NCBI GenBank assembly: GCA_024275415.1
Contig: JAJRZD010000032.1
Span: 1-57,140 of the forward strand
Reading direction: 5' to 3'
From: an archaeon
GTDB taxonomy: Archaea > Asgardarchaeota > Thorarchaeia > Thorarchaeales > Thorarchaeaceae
DNA length: 57,140 bases
The notes beneath the pieces are model-generated. The model was given only the letters and a program-made list of their open reading frames with translations. It had not been told where the DNA came from and made no database searches. The stretch's first letter is position 1. Every line of letters starts with the position of its first letter. Below are positions 54,801-57,140 of the stretch, in pieces. Position numbers and translations under genes: made by a program.

Positions 54801-56096
54801 TCGCCACCAGCTGATGTCAACGGCGGTACTACCTAGGTTCGTGACTCTGGTGTAGTCGCCGCTGTTACCCATATCAATAGTATAGAATTCCTCACCTGCA
54901 AGATTGCCATTCACATCGGGATAGAATGCCCAGATGTCACGGGAGTAGGCTGCGTCAACGTCCCCACATCTTCCAGTGATTGGCTTTGTGGCGTTTGCAA
55001 TCTTGATGTCGTTATATACGATGTCCCATTTGTAAATATACTCGCCTTCATCGAGGATGGCGGGCCATGTGTTCACCAGAGAGTAGTTGTTGAACCTCCA
55101 ATTGGTATCCGCAGACCCATCCGCATTGGTAATCCAGACCTGAGTGTCATTCTCTTGTGCTAGAACCCAGTACTTCCCTTCGTTTCGAGCGTCGAAACCC
55201 TCAACGCCACCAAGGATGATTTCCGTTCCAGAACCTGAGCCCAGTTGGTTTGTCACTGGGAACCAGTCGTTCATAGCCGCATTTGAGCCTTCGTCACCTT
55301 GACCCATGTGCACATACATTGGGTAGTTGGAGTAAACAGCATAATACCCGGTGAACAATGTGTAAGAGTATACATCGGGCTCGTAGCGTGCTGCTTGATA
55401 TTGAGCGAGTGTTCCAGAAGGAACATTTGATGGATAGACGCTTCCGCTAGTCCCATCCCATTTGCCATCCAGATTGCGGGGATCGTCCCAAGTCTGGGAA
55501 GCAGAATCGTACATCTCAATGAGGTAATTATTGTTATCGTAGAAAGAAACGAGGCTGATGAGAGAGAATGTATAGGATTTGTAGGTGAATGGATAGAAGT
55601 TTGGATAGCTTACTGTTCCAACAGGCTCCTTGGCATAGTAGATGTAATAGTTGGTCTCAGTCGAGCCCGAGGAAACATTCACCAAGAAGGATATCCGAGT
55701 CGAGAGGATGTAATTCCCAGTGGCATCATATGTTGTATTCCAGACTTGGAATGGTAAGAGTGTCCATCCGGGGTTGTCATAGTACGCGACACGTATTGAT
55801 CCCGCATAACAGTTGCCCTCTGTAAATGTGAGATACAGATGCACGGGCGAATTGGTCTTACTCGCTTCAGATGCGTCAAGAGTGAAATTGAAGTACCGCC
55901 GATAGATGAAGGTACTATTCCACCATGTCGCTTCGTCTTGGAACCCGGCCAACTCGACCCCACTGTTCTTGACCTGAAGGGGGGTGGCGTCAGTAGGCTC
56001 CGGTGCTGGTTTGTTCATGGTGGATGTGTTTGTCATTGGCAATAGCAGGAACGTGACAAACGCCGCAAACAGGATAAACATGATTCGACGATTCAT
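48861..56096 (-). CDS. Giant type I surface protein with Ig-like repeats and acidic cytoplasmic tail
   Basis: A 2,411-residue protein from ATG 56096 (MNRRIMFILF); GGAGGT lies eight bases upstream within the end of the preceding gene. A signal peptide (1-25) precedes a DUF2341-like segment (about 50-160, WWNSTFIYRRYFNF). About 160-600 is an unassigned beta-rich region. About 610-1000 carries four carboxypeptidase-regulatory/prealbumin-like units (TVKDLDGTVVEGVQVTLYNA; VMSWDDQPIEGATVKINNT). About 1000-2070 holds some ten Ig-like units of about 105 residues with many NXS/T sequons. One membrane helix at about 2107-2130 (FQTILLMIGLFAIGSGSYIG) is followed by about 280 cytoplasmic residues, very rich in Asp and Glu. 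It looks like an adhesin or receptor built to contact proteins inside the cell. Confidence 0.85.
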   Translation of the reverse strand: MNRRIMFILFAAFVTFLLLPMTNTSTMNKPAPEPTDATPLQVKNSGVELAGFQDEATWWNSTFIYRRYFNFTLDASEASKTNSPVHLYLTFTEGNCYAGSIRVAYYDNPGWTLLPFQVWNTTYDATGNYILSTRISFLVNVSSGSTETNYYIYYAKEPVGTVSYPNFYPFTYKSYTFSLISLVSFYDNNNYLIEMYDSASQTWDDPRNLDGKWDGTSGSVYPSNVPSGTLAQYQAARYEPDVYSYTLFTGYYAVYSNYPMYVHMGQGDEGSNAAMNDWFPVTNQLGSGSGTEIILGGVEGFDARNEGKYWVLAQENDTQVWITNADGSADTNWRFNNYSLVNTWPAILDEGEYIYKWDIVYNDIKIANATKPITGRCGDVDAAYSRDIWAFYPDVNGNLAGEEFYTIDMGNSGDYTRVTNLGSTAVDISWWRSSNGGAWTYVGTQNIAANSSYLIARGVASDTDPEDVLHIKGDTGSMLMVEGLYNPTAVTDAGDWVPTITGHRYGTNYKLWGINGYKFMIVALENAEVKISGYNGGTLQIPAGGMASFRPVSSGMTLYHITSNASIGVVDVGRFSTTAPYDPIYDTGYGWAVPAYSPDQDQAGVSITYGSERHLFEFDITVKDLDGTVVEGVQVTLYNATTSTIWLDEQGRNRTGITDSNGLVVFEGLGNATYEVRAVIDAASWLYTSYTHIWVRNTSNHAITGSVTPIDVILPMGSFDITLQDLMGNPMAQTADETTRIRASNVTGPSADGSAYIDQQTTDASGVASFYRLPKDAYSFFIRYDGNVSSYQYDQMLQFGNWSRNEADFDTGPYSYTFEVPLITLRVTVMSWDDQPIEGATVKINNTKNENVYTLTRTTDADGVYNFYRIVNGTWNLDVWKDDSYSETPIARNNTKFLTSLQGETSYTVELPISRANFRVMTGPSTFVQGAQVNITLKGGNLVATGSTNSTGQITFFVIHANMSSPYSVSYNVTVIAGDASNGFLTEILVKADKDWWFVNNITINVPAYADFYTELNSTVSYLTAKWGRNASFVVGYYDRDGPSTTSVINIDGTTWVNYTIYMGSTPIGWGYWSQATEYYVVQDTAVNYTIIVDTDLWKLNVSETPYTIVINAHTTGYDDPDTITIYLTVNPAETSLGISDSSYTEQYGNHSTHSYWLYDSTNGVNVTGLNVFNYTVKSGATELRSGTLGVSAHLYQILPSVLNGLDTGVYSITLTLQKRNYINQTFIVGVTIIEIPMQVTLVSTNDYTWDPATTDFQFEYGFAGNTTVPTLSNVQVVIRWYTDAGMSYLNVTRTLSVSGGVLTYTFSRDIVPVGSWNISVTCSKANYGSATATITSPASFITVSPAPTTLTAITSDTVQIDWLSPAVFDVDFSRVSDSVGLTGATFSSNWTDSVALLELGGGIYRITVSTEVEASTWVLRLQLIKDNHVNGEIDLTITVNVPLLIQSEFGSIENPLIVYWTRNFTIELTLWDQSRINTPVTGATVSYSWFVESVVDESGTLSGYSGGIYNVTLNAYDAVPQDQLYEIVVTATITGGTADQITFFVRIDAVPNEVVLEQQYFEVFYADVFDVRFYWNNTLDNLPITYAESETYTLIPLDIPITDVVNEGGGWYTLTVDTKLLGMNANVQGSVYVITIELMRNGYQEHDLTTVIMLVLETDASLVIDSIGAVNWSDPIAIKAHLYDALHGGYIWLGATITVSYGAYSLQMVNHNNGTFTLSFDSDNWFPASADPYDLTFTYELPNYVDSTNTTSVVIEPISGTIIIDAPTSLEWTWSQEFELQVRVFNTHGGGLLALEYTTVYYSWQGTSIVGYLAYRDTSVDYHVTVDTMEIPAGDRTLLIVVDNENFTIPNGVLDLVINPVDVALESDQGTYTLVYGEDTGEIILTYSVDDDSVSLTGVLTGATISMEYGGQIFYASYQAGTQVYRLTFNPQEIGDDRVPGIFTLNITAELQNYTTVTIQPKLVLVGTTQLVTETSGFYIEEGQTGIIWFKFIDTVGGRQRSITPSMVTRAELTVNSQLTFSLGDGLFYDEENERYYASVVSAQVGERSTTAYSIQVVIEAPLYTNITSASNTVISVTITEATVDILGPVDALTSVFGLSVGSFRIPLSMFQTILLMIGLFAIGSGSYIGIKRYKIPFAIKQINKALKAMGDGKTAKIDQVKTMGSIVSELLAPGLAELDLSAPVIEVGPEMDYDVSLDDTEGLLDELDALEDVGVEETLPDDVSSFEAELEAELDTIIEAEPEVPEVEDAEVSEAVESEADVGEQKIETEKVEESPDEPEEPAAEPTVDEVMDEAEPDDTVAEDTSEEVIPEEPTLDTSEDETASDVLDDAEPQEDDEIAEQEDTAESESLEEDSEDSEELEEEIEDSLSDEPEDLDVEEDAEARSESDETDVSADDEDIIEEDDLADE

Positions 56097-56100
56097 TCTA

Positions 56101-57140
56101 CTAGACCTCCATGATGACATCCTTGTTGCTCGGGTGGAAATTCCTCAGAGTTTCAAGATAGTGAATGGCCTGACGAGCGGGAATATCTCCGTCATTGTAA
56201 AGGTCAACAGTGCGAGAGATCAACCATTCGGGATAGACCGTGACGACCTCAGGATCGCATTTCAAAAGGACATGCTCATTCCCGCCTTCATCCTTGTATT
56301 TGGAGATGATGTTGGCTTTCTCAAGTTTCCGGAGTTGCTTTTTGATCTGACTTTTCGAGATGTCAAGCTTTGCTTCAAGAGTGGCGGTCAGCGTGGGGCC
56401 TCTCCTGAGCTCGCTTATGATATCGTGTGCATCGAAATCAAGAATGAACTGAGATAGCTCCTGAGCCTCGAACCAAAGGGTTTCAGACAGGTCTCTACGG
56501 AGGCGTGCCACATACTCGCGGTGGTATTTCCTTGCTGTGCGGAGATACTCATCGGCAATCTCCTTTGAAACCTTTCCTGTACGAACCGCCCTCGCTGTTT
56601 CTCGGGATATGCCTCGCAGGATGAAGATAGCTCGGGTCAGATAGATGACCTCTGACGAAAGGCCCTCAACCCATCCAGTGGCGACAATGCCCATCTTCAC
56701 GAGAGGTCTCAGAATCATGTCAACGTCAATCTTCTTGCCAACCTCCTCGAAGATGAGTTGTTCTAAGTTGGTTGATTGTACCGTACCATCCTTCATAAGT
56801 GTCTGAAGAATCGCACGACGCACTGGGTCGTTGACGACAGACGCCTGACGCTGTTCGGGTGTCATGTGAGTGTACCGGGATATCTGTTTGTACAACTTGG
56901 GCACGAGCGAGGTATATGCATCACCTTCGGCATTCAAGAAAATCTGAGTGGCAATCTCAGGCAATGCATCCTTGTAAGCGTCAGGATCCTCGTCAGTCCC
57001 CAGCACGAGGAACACCATGGAAGGCAGCCCCTTCAGGTGCATGTTCAAACCACCATAATACACAGCCAGCTTGAAGTCGGGAAATGGTAGAGAGGAAAAT
57101 CCGGGTCTTTGTGCCTCTTCTGTTTCGCCCAGCGTTGCAA
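56101..57140 (-). CDS. Winged-helix protein with longin-like N-terminal region, 5' end outside the window
   Basis: The frame is open to the right edge (346 visible residues), so the N-terminus is missing; GTG 57061-57063 is not the true start since sequence before it (FSSLPFPDFKLA) is protein-like. The first visible 75 residues (LAVYYGGLNMHLKGLPSMVF) resemble the second half of a longin/roadblock-type domain. Residues from about 95 contain helical winged-helix pieces (NDPVRRAILQTLMKDGTVQS; IVATGWVEGLSSEVIYL), and a clear HTH lies near 255-300 (ATLEAKLDISKSQIKKQLRK). Its stop is four bases before the start of the giant surface-protein gene, whose ribosome binding site lies inside it, so translation is coupled. 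It may regulate or assist that protein. Confidence 0.75.
   Translation of the reverse strand, partial: ATLGETEEAQRPGFSSLPFPDFKLAVYYGGLNMHLKGLPSMVFLVLGTDEDPDAYKDALPEIATQIFLNAEGDAYTSLVPKLYKQISRYTHMTPEQRQASVVNDPVRRAILQTLMKDGTVQSTNLEQLIFEEVGKKIDVDMILRPLVKMGIVATGWVEGLSSEVIYLTRAIFILRGISRETARAVRTGKVSKEIADEYLRTARKYHREYVARLRRDLSETLWFEAQELSQFILDFDAHDIISELRRGPTLTATLEAKLDISKSQIKKQLRKLEKANIISKYKDEGGNEHVLLKCDPEVVTVYPEWLISRTVDLYNDGDIPARQAIHYLETLRNFHPSNKDVIMEV

Overview
The window reads as a stretch of an Asgard archaeal chromosome, most likely Thorarchaeota-like; this placement is inferred from gene content and no rRNA marker is present. Supporting signs are TATA-box promoters lying about 26 bp upstream of leaderless or short-leader starts (for example at 18496, 19332, 23035 and 14916), frequent GTG/TTG starts, thiolase/DUF35 gene organisation, an Lrp next to glutamine synthetase, and eukaryote-like pieces: a small GTPase with a longin-like N-terminus, and a membrane-anchored tandem winged-helix protein resembling the N-terminal part of UFL1. 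No CRISPR array, tRNA, canonical rRNA or intact insertion sequence was recognised.

Layout. 1-467: start of a repeat-rich coiled-coil protein that runs off the left edge. 823-6239: a reductive pyrimidine (or hydantoin) degradation set, with a class III aminotransferase, a beta-ureidopropionase-like nitrilase broken by an in-frame stop, and dihydropyrimidinase. Two unrecognised genes, a seven-helix membrane protein and a soluble partner, sit inside it. 6276-9649: radical SAM protein, one copy of a dispersed repeat, a HepT/MntA toxin-antitoxin pair and a DUF5071-like protein. 9834-11776: a DUF35 protein and a thiolase-fold gene, the latter also interrupted by one in-frame stop. 11777-13242: gene remnants, a terminator, a small gene and an HTH fragment. 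13136-23035: secreted or anchored EEP-family phosphoesterase, a kinase-M23-aminotransferase fusion, Lrp/glutamine synthetase, SCP2, DUF1858 and panB. 23106-28104: the UFL1-like protein and a P-type ATPase. 28225-36866: membrane-anchored subtilase, MFS transporter, PHP phosphatase, TPR proteins, a second copy of the dispersed repeat and a GH36 alpha-galactosidase. 36873-41116: FAH-family hydrolase and a leuB-leuC-leuD-like set. 41176-44564: large membrane protein, acyl-CoA dehydrogenase and a small helical protein.

44622-44744 carries a TATA box followed 26 bp later by a 94-nt three-way-junction fold, a candidate new non-coding RNA.

45134-57140, all on the minus strand, is the most striking region. 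It holds a winged-helix protein (5' end outside the window), a 2,411-residue type I surface protein with Ig-like repeats, one membrane helix and a roughly 280-residue very acidic cytoplasmic tail, then a longin-like/Arf-like GTPase, three coiled-coil proteins packed within a few bases of each other, and a small winged-helix-like protein. I propose this as an undescribed module coupling a cell-surface receptor or adhesin to a GTPase and coiled-coil apparatus inside the cell. The linkage is seen in the sequence; the joint function is inference.
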